Shown: one piece after another, positions 1 to 7,796 of the stretch
How the letters are laid out: every line of letters begins with the position of its first letter
Numbering within the stretch: position 1 is the stretch's first letter
From: Mycolicibacterium gilvum
Lineage (GTDB): Bacteria > Actinomycetota > Actinomycetes > Mycobacteriales > Mycobacteriaceae
Length of the DNA: 64,000 nucleotides
Assembly (NCBI RefSeq): GCF_900454025.1
Contig: NZ_UGQM01000001.1
Coordinates: 558,001 to 622,000 of the forward strand
Direction of reading: 5' to 3'
The notes under the pieces: model-generated
What the model was told of the DNA's origin: nothing
The model's input: the letters and a program-made list of their open reading frames with translations, nothing else
Databases searched by the model: none
Position numbers and translations under genes: made by a program

Positions 1-521
1 AACAGGTGCAATGGCGCGGGATGGTAGGCCTCCAAGATCGAACGCAGCCGGTTTTCGGTGTCGACCTGCATGTCGAGGATGCGTTGACGGTCGCGACTGA
101 TCGCGGTCAGCTCGGCAAGGACCGGCGACGGGGTGGCTAACGGCCGCCACTGGGCATGCTGGTGACGCAACGTGTCGGCCAGCACGTAGGCGTCGAACTC
201 GTCGGATTTTGCTGCCGCCATCCGATACCGTTCACGGGCCCGAGCCGAGATCTTCGGTGATACGCAATAGATTTCAGCTTCGCATTGCTGTTGGAGATGT
301 TCGACAAGCAAGCCCTCGGCGCGTTCGATAGCGATGAGCACTGAGCCGGCCAACGAAGCGATCACCTCGACCAGGGCCATCAGACCGTCGACGGTGTGCG
401 CGATTTTGCGGCTGAGGAGCTGTTGGCCGTCGTCGTCGAGGACGCAGAGGTGATGGGAGCGTCCGCCCCAATCGATGCCGCACCAGAAACGTTTCCCACC
501 GTCCGGACTATCCTGAATCAC
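1..521 (-). CDS. IS110-family transposase, N-terminal part (cut by window edge)
   Basis: The minus-strand frame starts at a GTG near 521 and runs off the left edge, so only about 173 N-terminal residues are visible. They form the RuvC-like DEDD domain of IS110 transposases: CGIDWGGRSHHLCVLDDDG carries the first Asp, AIERAEG the Glu, and KSDEFDAYVLAD the paired Asp residues. IS110 enzymes cut and join DNA guided by an RNA made from the element's own non-coding end. The C-terminal domain with its Ser nucleophile lies outside the window. The start is a choice; in-frame TTG codons lie a little further upstream. The protein differs from the other IS110 transposase at 2518-3681. Confidence 0.88.
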   Translation of the reverse strand, partial: MIQDSPDGGKRFWCGIDWGGRSHHLCVLDDDGQQLLSRKIAHTVDGLMALVEVIASLAGSVLIAIERAEGLLVEHLQQQCEAEIYCVSPKISARARERYRMAAAKSDEFDAYVLADTLRHQHAQWRPLATPSPVLAELTAISRDRQRILDMQVDTENRLRSILEAYHPAPLHL

Positions 522-766
522 TGCAGTCAGATCCCTTCGATCCGAAAGTTCACGCTGCAATGACGGGGCGTGCCCGGAACCTCATCTCGGCACTCACCGC
601 TGATACCGGTGGTGCTGCTCTCGCTGGCCGGTCCATGCCCCGCAGCCACCACGGGCGGACGGGTCTGCATGTGGACCTCGAAGGTGACGCGTTTGCACAG
701 GTCCTGCCCGTGGTGGTGCAGGTGAACGCCGAGACCATCCCGGCTCGTCCATTGTTAATAGATGAG
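522..766 (-). ncRNA. Candidate IS110 bridge RNA in the non-coding element end
   Basis: This 245-base stretch separates the IS110 start codon from the point where IS256 sequence is interrupted (about 766), so it is the element's upstream non-coding end. In the IS110 group this end is known to encode the bridge RNA. Two hairpins are visible. The first pairs 646-660 with 701-716 (15 pairs, one bulged base at 705) around a 40-base loop at 661-700. The second pairs 590-599 with 607-615 (arms of 4 and 5 pairs, one bulge) around a 7-base loop. No convincing protein is encoded on either strand. The RNA itself, its ends and its guides are inferred. Confidence 0.5.
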
Positions 767-1590
767 GTCTGCACCACGGTCTCGGGGTAGATCGAGCGGA
801 TCGCGTCGGGCAGCCCGGTCAGCCCGTCGCAGCAGGCGATCAGGATGTCGCGCACCCCGCGGTTGCGCAGATCGATCACGACTTTCTGCCAGAACTTCGC
901 CCCCTCGGAGTCTTGGATCCAGACCCCCAGGGCGTGTTTGCGGCCGTCGAGATCCACGCCGATGGCCAGATAGGCCACCTTGGTGGTGACGACCCCGTTG
1001 TCTTTGATGCGCAGCCGCAGCCCGTCGATGTAGAGGATCGGATAGACCTCGTCGAGCGGGCGCGATTGCCAGGCCTTGATCTCATCGACCACCACCTCGG
1101 TGATGTTGGAGATCAGCTCTCGCGACACCGACGCGCCGTACACCTCCTCGAGATGTGCTTCGATGTCGCGGGTGGTCATGCCGCGCGAGTACAGCGACAA
1201 CACCACCGAGTTGAGGTTGCCCAGCCGGCGGACCTTTTTGGGCACGATCGCCGGCTCGAACGAGCCGTTACGATCACGCGGCACCGCGATGGCCACCGGG
1301 CCGTTGACCGTGGACACCGTCTTCGGTGTCGTGCCGTTGCGGGAATTGCCGCTGCCGCGCCCGGCCGGGTCACCGGCCTCGTATCCCAAGTGGTGGGTCA
1401 GTTCCGAATCCAACGCCCGTTCCAGCACCGCCTTGGTCAACTCGTTGAGCAAACCATCGGCGCCATCAATCGGGGTTCCCGACTTCACCGCATCCTTGAT
1501 CAACGAATCCAGCGTCTCAGCCGAAAACGTCTCCGCCAGTTGCCGAGCCGCCGACTTTCCCGAACCCGACGACGCTATGGCCTTGGTCAC
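767..1590 (-). pseudogene. IS256-family (mutator) transposase, copy A, 3' truncated
   Basis: The GTG start at 1590 is preceded by AGGAG at good spacing. About 275 residues match the N-terminal two-thirds of a mutator-type DDE transposase: the LTHHLGYE region, the GNSRNGTTPKTV segment, the first catalytic Asp in PILYIDGLRLRI, and the second in ILIACCDGLTGLPDAI. After YPETVVQT the frame runs into IS110 sequence and continues as unrelated residues to a stop at 550. The C-terminal part with the last catalytic Glu is missing, so the protein should be inactive. A family member is normally about 400 residues. Confidence 0.9.
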
Positions 1591-1668
1591 AAATCACTCC
1601 TTCTGTCCGCCCGAACGGCGGTCCGATCTTGGACCACCCCGGACTTACACAGATGGAATGACACGCCC

Positions 1669-2439
1669 TCAGCCGTCGCAGCAGGCGATCAGGATGTCGC
1701 GCACCCCGCGGTTGCGCAGATCGATCACGACTTTCTGCCAGAACTTCGCCCCCTCGGAGTCTTGGATCCAGACCCCCAGGGCGTGTTTGCGGCCGTCGAG
1801 ATCCACGCCGATGGCCAGATAGGCCACCTTGGTGGTGACGACCCCGTTGTCTTTGATGCGCAGCCGCAGCCCGTCGATGTAGAGGATCGGATAGACCTCG
1901 TCGAGCGGGCGCGATTGCCAGGCCTTGATCTCATCGACCACCACCTCGGTGATGTTGGAGATCAGCTCTCGCGACACCGACGCGCCGTACACCTCCTCGA
2001 GATGTGCTTCGATGTCGCGGGTGGTCATGCCGCGCGAGTACAGCGACAACACCACCGAGTTGAGGTTGCCCAGCCGGCGGACCTTTTTGGGCACGATCGC
2101 CGGCTCGAACGAGCCGTTACGATCACGCGGCACCGCGATGGCCACCGGGCCGTTGACCGTGGACACCGTCTTCGGTGTCGTGCCGTTGCGGGAATTGCCG
2201 CTGCCGCGCCCGGCCGGGTCACCGGCCTCGTATCCCAAGTGGTGGGTCAGTTCCGAATCCAACGCCCGTTCCAGCACCGCCTTGGTCAACTCGTTGAGCA
2301 AACCATCGGCGCCATCAATCGGGGTTCCCGACTTCACCGCATCCTTGATCAACGAATCCAGCGTCTCAGCCGAAAACGTCTCCGCCAGTTGCCGAGCCGC
2401 CGACTTTCCCGAACCCGACGACGCTATGGCCTTGGTCAC
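1669..2439 (-). pseudogene. IS256-family transposase, copy B, 3' truncated
   Basis: This copy is identical to copy A from the GTG start at 2439 through residue 256 (ending in CCDG). There a single-base loss (two C instead of three near 1673) creates an immediate TGA. Four bases later the sequence meets the terminal end of copy A at 1668. Only the N-terminal region with the first two catalytic Asp residues remains. It is a fragment and cannot give active transposase. Confidence 0.9.
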
Positions 2440-2517
2440 AAATCACTCCTTCTGTCCGCCCGAACGGCGGTCCGATCTTGGACCACCCCGGACTTACACA
2501 GATGGAATGACACGCCC

Positions 2518-3681
2518 GCCGCCGAGGGAACCAGGCTGGCATCGCGTCGCTTACCAGAAGGGCTGGCTGGCATTCGCGGGTTCCACGAACTGGTGGCTGC
2601 CCACGCCCAGGATCCCACCGAGGTGGTAATCGGCATCGAAACCGACCGCGGCCTGTGGGTCGAAGCACTCGCCGCGGCCGGCTACGAAGTGTTCGCGGTC
2701 AATCCGCTCGCCGTGGCCCGCTACCGCGACCGCCACCAGGTATCGGGTGCGAAGTCTGATGCTGCTGACGCCAAACTCTTGGCTGATCTGGTGCGCACCG
2801 ACCGGCACAATCACCGCCCGATCGCCGGGGACACCCCGGAGGTGGAGGCGATCAAAGTCCTGGCACGGGCGCATCAAAACCTGATCTGGAGCCGCAACCG
2901 CAACACCAACGCGCTGCGCAGCGCGCTGCGCGAGTACTACCCCGCTGCGTTGGAGGCCTTCGCCTCGCTGTCCGACCGCGACGCCCTGGCGATCCTGGGC
3001 CGCGCTCCCACCCCGACCGACGCCGCACGGCTGAGTGTCTCAAAGATCCGATCAGCGCTCAAAGCTGCTGGGCGACAACGCAACCTCGACGCCAAGGCAC
3101 TCGAGATCCAAACCGCATTGCGCAGCGACCAGCTCGCCGCCGCGCCCGCGGTCACCGCCGCGTTCGGGGCCACCACCCGCGCCGCGGTCGCCATCATCAC
3201 CGAGTTGAACCACCACATCGCCGACCTCGAAGCCGAATTGGCGGCACATTTTGAGACACACCCGGACGCCGACATCTACCTCTCCCTGCCAGGACTCGGT
3301 GTCATCCTCGGCGCCCGGGTGCTCGGTGAGTTCGGGGACGACCCCAACCGCTACACCACCGCCAAGTCTCGCAAGAACTACGCCGGAACCTCCCCATTGA
3401 CCATCGCGTCGGGCAAGAAACGCGCCGTACTGGCCCGCCACGTCCGCAACCGCCGCCTCTACGACGCGATCGACCAATGGGCCTTCTGCGCCCTGACCAA
3501 CAGTCCCGGCGCACGCACCTTTTACGACCAACACCGCGCCGCCGGCGACCTGCACCACCAAGCACTACGCGCCCTGGGCAACCGCCTCGTCGGCATCCTG
3601 CACGGCTGCCTCCGCCACCACACGCCCTACAGCGAACACAAAGCCTGGGCCCACCGCCAAACCGACTCCCGAGCTGCTTGA
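2518..3681 (+). pseudogene. IS110-family transposase B, 5' truncated by IS256
   Basis: From the IS256 end at 2517 the plus strand encodes about 387 residues of an IS110 transposase. The RuvC-like part retains the Glu (VIGIETDRG) and the Asp pair (KSDAADAKLLADL). The C-terminal Transposase_20 domain is intact (YLSLPGLGVILGARVLGEFG, then KNYAGTSPLTIASGKK, which contains the expected nucleophilic Ser). The first 20-25 codons, including the first catalytic Asp and the natural start, are gone. The frame stays open through the antisense of both IS256 copies, giving a long chimeric frame that is not a real gene. The 5' end was not found elsewhere in the window. Confidence 0.88.
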
Positions 3682-3708
3682 CAACCTACGGTCCTGGGAT
3701 GTCTAGGC

Positions 3709-4332
3709 TCACAATCCGCCCCGGGACTTCTTCACCCGCTCGACCAGATCGGCCGGACCGTCGAACGACACCCAGGCCTCATCGCGGCCCGCGGCGAACA
3801 TCAACAGCTCACCGGGGTCCCCGGTCACGGCGACCTCGGCGCCCTTGCCGACGGTGGCCAGGGTGTCACCCTGCGGGGTGCGGAACACGACCTTCGCCGG
3901 CGCTTTGCGCAGAGTCATCCTGGCCATCATCGCGACCGGCCGGCGCAGCGCCGACACCGTCTGGTCGTCGAGGGGACGCGGTTCCCAGTCGGCCCCGGCG
4001 CGCCGGACGTCCTCGTGGTGGATGAACATCTCCGCGACGTTGGCGATCGGATCGAGCAGCTTGAACGGCGAGTACAGCGGCGGGCCCTCGGCGACCCGGC
4101 CCAGCAGCACATCCCAGTCCGTCGACGACGCGACCTGCTCCTGCACGCGTTCGGTGTAGTCGGCGAACGCCGGGATCAGGATCCCCGGCGCCGCGTCGAG
4201 GCGACGCTCCCGGACCACGAGGTGCGCGGTCAGATCGCGGACGTCCCACCCTTCGCACAGCGTCGGGGAGTCGGGTGCGGTGTCGCGGAAGGTGGCCACC
4301 AGGGCGGCCCGCTCTTGCTGAGCAACGGTCAT
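3709..4332 (-). CDS. TIGR03085-type metal-binding protein (mycothiol maleylpyruvate isomerase-like, DinB superfamily)
   Basis: The 207-residue protein has the N-terminal four-helix DinB/MDMPI fold: ALVATFRDTAPDSPTLCEGWDVRDLTAHL near residues 10-40, with a His on the AHLV helix, and FIHHEDVRRA near 105. A C-terminal SCP2-like segment includes TVGKGAEVAVTGDPGELLMF. Members of this superfamily often act as mycothiol-dependent transferases or isomerases; the substrate here is unknown. It lies 30 bases after the glucose-6-phosphate dehydrogenase gene on the same strand and is probably the last gene of a redox operon with mycothione reductase. The ATG at 4332 is the natural start. Confidence 0.85.
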   Translation of the reverse strand: MTVAQQERAALVATFRDTAPDSPTLCEGWDVRDLTAHLVVRERRLDAAPGILIPAFADYTERVQEQVASSTDWDVLLGRVAEGPPLYSPFKLLDPIANVAEMFIHHEDVRRAGADWEPRPLDDQTVSALRRPVAMMARMTLRKAPAKVVFRTPQGDTLATVGKGAEVAVTGDPGELLMFAAGRDEAWVSFDGPADLVERVKKSRGGL

Positions 4333-4362
4333 CGGGTGCCTTTCGGTTCATCGGGACGGAGG

Positions 4363-5766
4363 TCAGTCATCATCGGGCAGCCACCATCCTGACCGCGGCA
4401 GTTCCACCGCGGATTGTGGACCCCAGGAGCCCTTGTCGTAGGCCTCGACGGCAGGGGGATCGTCGAGGACCGGTTGGCACACCTGCCAGAGCCGGTCGAC
4501 CTCGTCACCGCGCGCGAACAGTGTCTGATCGCCGCGCAGCACGTCGAGCAGCAACCGCTCGTAGGCGTCGAGGCCGTCGCCGCCGGTGCCGTCGGGAGTC
4601 AGCGCCACCGGCACGCCGACCCGCTCCACCGTCAGCTCGGGGCCCGGGCGTTTCACGTTCAGCGCCAGCTGCGCCGTCGGGGTCTCGGTCAGGTCCAGCA
4701 CCAGCCGGTCCGGCCGTCGAGTGTCACCGAACAGCTCCCCGGGCGGCGTGCGGAACGTCAGAGTGACCGTTCTGCGGTTGTCCTCCATGGCTTTTCCGGT
4801 GCGCAGGTAGAACGGGACGTCACGCCACCGCTCGTTGTCGACGTAGGCCTCGAGCGCCACGAACGTCTCCACGTCGGAGTCGTCGTCCACCCCGTCCTCG
4901 TCGCGGTAGCCGGCGTACTGCCCGAACACCACCCGGGCGGGATCCAACGGCCGCATGTCCTCGAACACCTGGGCCTTGGCGTTGCGCAGACCGTCGGCGT
5001 CCAGAGCGGACGGCGGCTCCATCGCGAGAAATCCGAGCACCTGGCACAGGTGGGTGGAGACCATGTCGCGGAAGCACCCGGTCGATTCGTAGAAGCTGCC
5101 CCGGCCCTCCAGCGCGATGTCCTCGGGCACATCGATCTGGACCGATTCGATGTGGTGTCTGTTCCAGGCCGGTTCGATCAGGCCGTTGGCGAACCGCAAC
5201 GCGAGGATGTTCTGGACGGCTTCCTTACCCAGGAAGTGGTCGATGCGGTAGATGCGCTGCTCGTCGGCGACGGACTCGGTGGCCGCGCCGAGTTCGCGTG
5301 AGCTGTCCAGGTCGGTGCCGAAGGGCTTCTCGACGATGAGGCGCGCGCCCTCGGCCATGCCCTCGCGGCCCAGCATGGCGATCATCGGTTTCATCGCCGA
5401 CGGTGGTACGGACAGGTAGATCAGCGTCCGGACGTCCTCACCCAGTTCCTTCTGCGCGGACGCCACCGCGGCGGCGAGGTCGGCGCCGTCGTCGGCGTCG
5501 GCGGACTGGAACGACAAGCGTTGCAGCAGGCCCTCGACCACCGCGTCGTCGAGATCGTCGATCGACTCGGACAAACCCTCGCGCACCGAGTCCCGGAACT
5601 CCTCGACGCTGTCGGGGGAGGACCGTCCCGAGCCGATGATGCGATGGTCGGCAGGCAGCCGGCCGGCCGCGGCGAGCCGGTAGAGGCTCGGAAAAAGCAT
5701 GCGGCGGGCCAGATCTCCGCGGGCGCCGAACAGCACGAGGATCACGGGATGGTCGTCGCCGGTCAT
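4363..5766 (-). CDS. zwf: Glucose-6-phosphate 1-dehydrogenase
   Basis: The 467-residue protein oxidises glucose 6-phosphate to 6-phosphogluconolactone and yields NADPH (pentose phosphate pathway, cytosol). The Rossmann motif VLFGARGDLARR lies near residues 11-22, EKPFG at 146-150, and the active-site segment RIDHFLGKE at 174-182, where the usual Tyr is Phe. The frame stays open upstream of the chosen ATG, but the ATG at 5766 overlaps the mtr stop as ATGA, so the two are probably translationally coupled. Mycobacteria often carry more than one zwf paralogue, so this may be a secondary copy. The neighbouring mycothione reductase would use its NADPH. Confidence 0.88.
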   Translation of the reverse strand: MTGDDHPVILVLFGARGDLARRMLFPSLYRLAAAGRLPADHRIIGSGRSSPDSVEEFRDSVREGLSESIDDLDDAVVEGLLQRLSFQSADADDGADLAAAVASAQKELGEDVRTLIYLSVPPSAMKPMIAMLGREGMAEGARLIVEKPFGTDLDSSRELGAATESVADEQRIYRIDHFLGKEAVQNILALRFANGLIEPAWNRHHIESVQIDVPEDIALEGRGSFYESTGCFRDMVSTHLCQVLGFLAMEPPSALDADGLRNAKAQVFEDMRPLDPARVVFGQYAGYRDEDGVDDDSDVETFVALEAYVDNERWRDVPFYLRTGKAMEDNRRTVTLTFRTPPGELFGDTRRPDRLVLDLTETPTAQLALNVKRPGPELTVERVGVPVALTPDGTGGDGLDAYERLLLDVLRGDQTLFARGDEVDRLWQVCQPVLDDPPAVEAYDKGSWGPQSAVELPRSGWWLPDDD

Positions 5767-7175
5767 GAACCGTCCTTGTCGAGGGCGAGTAGTGCGTTCT
5801 CCACGACCTCGGTCAGCGCAGGGTGGATCCAGTAGGGCCGCCGGGCCAGCTCTGCGGCGGTGATGCCGAAATTCATGGCGACGACGAAGATCTGGACCAG
5901 TGTGGCGGCCTGCGGACCGATGACGTGCGCGCCGAGGATGCGCCCGTCCGGGGCGGCGAGCACCTTGCACAGACCGGACTCGTCCTGCATCGCCCACCCG
6001 TAGGCGACGTCGGAGAACTCGGCGACCCCGGTCCGGTAGTCGAGATTCTCGTCGCGGCAGTCCTTTTCGGTCCGCCCGATCGACGCGATCTGCGGGTGGG
6101 TGAACACCGCCGACGGCACCAGTTCGTGGCTGACGGCACGCAGGTCGGCGGGGTGGAGCAGATTGTGTTTGACGACGGCGGCCTCGCGGTTGGCGACGTG
6201 TTTGAGCGGGATCTCGGTGCTGACGTCACCGAGCGCGAAGACCCCGTCGGCGGTGGTGCGGCAGTATTCGTCGACGACGACGCGGCCGTCCTCGTGGGTG
6301 TCGATGTCCCCTTTGGCCACGTCGAGGCGATCGCTGTTGGAGCGGCGTCCCGCCGCGACCAGCAGCATGTCGGCGTCGACGATTGACCCGTCGTCCAGTC
6401 GGATGCGCAGATCGCCTGGCGCACCGGATATCTCGGCAATCTGACTCCCGCAACGCAGGTCGTAGCGGGAGCGCATCAGCTCGGTGTAGGTCGTGCGGAC
6501 CGCGTCGTCCTGGAAGCCGCCGAGCAGCCGGTCGGAACGCTCGATCACCGTGATCCGGCTACCCGCCGCGGCGAAGACGTGGGCGAGTTCGGCCGCGATG
6601 TAGCCGCCGCCCAGCACGGCCAGATGGGCCGGCGCGGCGTCGACGCGCATCACGGTGTCGGAGGTCTCGTAGGGCAGGCCGGACCCGGCGACGACGTCGG
6701 GGATCACCGGCCGGCTTCCGGCGGCGATGACGATCCGGTCCGCGGCGATCTCGACGGTGTCCCCGTCGACGGCGACCTGCAGCCGGCCCGGCTGGGTGAA
6801 CCGGGCGTGTCCGTTGTAGACGGTGATGAAATCGCTGTCCCGGCGGCCTTGTTCGCCGTCGGCGGCGATCGCGTCGGTGCGCCCGAAGACGCGGTCCCGC
6901 AATTGTGCCCACCGGAGCCGGCCGAAGTCGGCGTCGGTGTCGGTGTCGGTGTCGGCGTCGATGTCGATGTGGATGTCGAAGTCGCCCGCGGCCGCGACGG
7001 TGTCGGCGACCTGGGCGGTGTAGGACAGCATTTTCGACGGGATGCACCCGTAGTTGACGCAGGTGCCGCCGAACTTGCGGTCGTCGATGATGGCGACGTC
7101 GAGATCGGAGAAGCGGTCGTCGACGACCATGTTGCCCGACCCCGCGCCGATGACGACCAGGTCGTGTGTGCGCAC
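5763..7175 (-). CDS. mtr: Mycothione reductase
   Basis: This 470-residue FAD-dependent pyridine nucleotide-disulfide oxidoreductase uses NADPH to reduce mycothione (oxidised mycothiol). Visible are the FAD motif VVIGAGSGN (7-15), the redox pair in GGTCVNYGCIPSK (Cys39, Cys44), the NADPH-binding VLGGGYIAAELAHVF, the second FAD segment GVFALGDV, and the C-terminal dimer-interface WIHPALTEVVENALL with the catalytic His. GSGN and AYGWAMQDESG are typical of Mtr rather than lipoamide dehydrogenase. An acidic Asp-Thr/Ile/Ala run at about residues 66-81 is encoded by a hexanucleotide repeat and looks like an insertion. The start is GTG. Confidence 0.9.
   Translation of the reverse strand: MRTHDLVVIGAGSGNMVVDDRFSDLDVAIIDDRKFGGTCVNYGCIPSKMLSYTAQVADTVAAAGDFDIHIDIDADTDTDTDADFGRLRWAQLRDRVFGRTDAIAADGEQGRRDSDFITVYNGHARFTQPGRLQVAVDGDTVEIAADRIVIAAGSRPVIPDVVAGSGLPYETSDTVMRVDAAPAHLAVLGGGYIAAELAHVFAAAGSRITVIERSDRLLGGFQDDAVRTTYTELMRSRYDLRCGSQIAEISGAPGDLRIRLDDGSIVDADMLLVAAGRRSNSDRLDVAKGDIDTHEDGRVVVDEYCRTTADGVFALGDVSTEIPLKHVANREAAVVKHNLLHPADLRAVSHELVPSAVFTHPQIASIGRTEKDCRDENLDYRTGVAEFSDVAYGWAMQDESGLCKVLAAPDGRILGAHVIGPQAATLVQIFVVAMNFGITAAELARRPYWIHPALTEVVENALLALDKDGS
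6931..6978. repeat. Eight-unit hexanucleotide repeat inside mtr
   Basis: Eight head-to-tail hexamers of the form (G/A)(T/C)GTCG or a one-base variant fill 48 bases. On the coding (minus) strand they encode alternating Asp-Ile, Asp-Ala and Asp-Thr pairs. The unit length is a multiple of three, so unit gain or loss would keep the mtr frame. Confidence 0.85.
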
Positions 7176-7198
7176 CCGCCTGCTGTTCCCGCAACGCG

Positions 7199-7216
7199 GC
7201 GGGGATCAAACCCCGC
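7199..7216 (-). terminator. Weak hairpin after the lipoprotein gene
   Basis: GCGGGG (7199-7204) pairs with CCCCGC (7211-7216) across a 6-base loop, between the lipoprotein stop and the mtr start on the minus strand. There is no T-run, so termination would be weak and readthrough into mtr is possible. Confidence 0.3.
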
Positions 7217-7223
7217 GAGGATC

Positions 7224-7772
7224 TCAGAAGCTCTCGACGCCCTCGATGCGGACGACCATGCCCCGGCCGGTGGCGTCGTTGGTGAACCGGGTGCCGCTCT
7301 CGGTGGCCTCGATCGTCCACCCCAGCGCGCTGTAGGTGCGGTAGTCCAGCGTCACCGCCGGAATGGCGCCGAGGTTGCCGACCACCCAGCTCAGCTCACC
7401 GTCGGCGCTCAGGCGCACGCCGTTGGCGGGCATGCCGTCGATCACGGGCGCGTCGGTGAACGCCGACTCGCAGCCGACCTCCTGCTCGTCGAGCTGGCAG
7501 CGCGTCTTGCCCGACTTCGTCTGGATGAACACGTAGCCGTTCTGCGGTCGGAGGACCTCGCCGCCCGGCGGTCGGGGCCGCGTGGGGGTGGGGGTCGGCG
7601 CCGACGTCGACGGAGGCGCTGTGGTCGGCCGGCTGGGGCGCGGCGTCGGGAACTCCGGCTCGGTGAACGACGAATCGGGGGTGCGGGTCGCGGTCCCGTC
7701 GATCACCGTCTGGCACCCCGCGAGCACAGTCGCCGAGGCCAGCACCGCCGCCGCCATCAATCGCGTCCTCAT
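7224..7772 (-). CDS. Putative lipoprotein
   Basis: The 182-residue protein starts at ATG 7772 with a signal peptide (MRTRLMAAAVLASATVLAGC) whose lipobox LAGC puts the lipidated Cys at residue 20. A Pro/Thr/Ser-rich linker follows (about residues 35-70), then a compact C-terminal domain with a likely disulfide (TRCQLDEQEVGC). It should be anchored on the outer face of the cytoplasmic membrane. The function is not recognised; the architecture resembles many mycobacterial Lpp proteins. It lies 48 bases upstream of mtr on the same strand and might share its transcript, although a weak hairpin separates them. Confidence 0.85.
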   Translation of the reverse strand: MRTRLMAAAVLASATVLAGCQTVIDGTATRTPDSSFTEPEFPTPRPSRPTTAPPSTSAPTPTPTRPRPPGGEVLRPQNGYVFIQTKSGKTRCQLDEQEVGCESAFTDAPVIDGMPANGVRLSADGELSWVVGNLGAIPAVTLDYRTYSALGWTIEATESGTRFTNDATGRGMVVRIEGVESF

Positions 7773-7796
7773 CGGGTGCCAGCCTAACCTGGGGCC

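Larger units (their letters stand above)
1..766 (-). mobile_element. IS110-family element A, inserted in an IS256 remnant (partial)
   Basis: The visible part comprises the transposase N-terminus and the upstream non-coding end. The outer boundary is placed at about 766, because minus-strand sequence up to that point follows an intact IS256 transposase frame (residues YPETVVQT) and then loses all similarity. No terminal inverted repeat or target duplication is visible, as expected for IS110. The far end lies outside the window. Confidence 0.75.
767..2517 (-). repeat. 849-bp direct tandem repeat of IS256 5' segments
   Basis: Bases 824-1668 recur without a visible difference at 1673-2517, a period of 849. 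Each copy ends in the same non-coding terminus, with the upstream leader and the end sequence reading inward as GGGCGTGTCATTCCATCTG on the minus strand. Four bases (1669-1672) at the junction also fit copy A if one C was lost. The simplest reading is one IS256 copy inserted in another; unequal recombination is an alternative. Confidence 0.85.

Noticed and set aside
560..790. 76-codon plus-strand open frame in the IS110 end
   Set aside because: No recognisable domain; it crosses the element boundary into antisense IS256 and overlaps the RNA hairpins.
6931..6978. CRISPR-like array
   Set aside because: Six-base units without spacers inside a coding gene; it is a simple sequence repeat.
7185..7190. 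SigH-like GGGAAC on the minus strand before mtr
   Set aside because: It lies only about 10 bases before the mtr start and has no GTT at the right distance upstream of the gene.
7773..7796. DosR box before the Rv2004c-like gene
   Set aside because: The 24-base gap has no palindrome like the DosR consensus.
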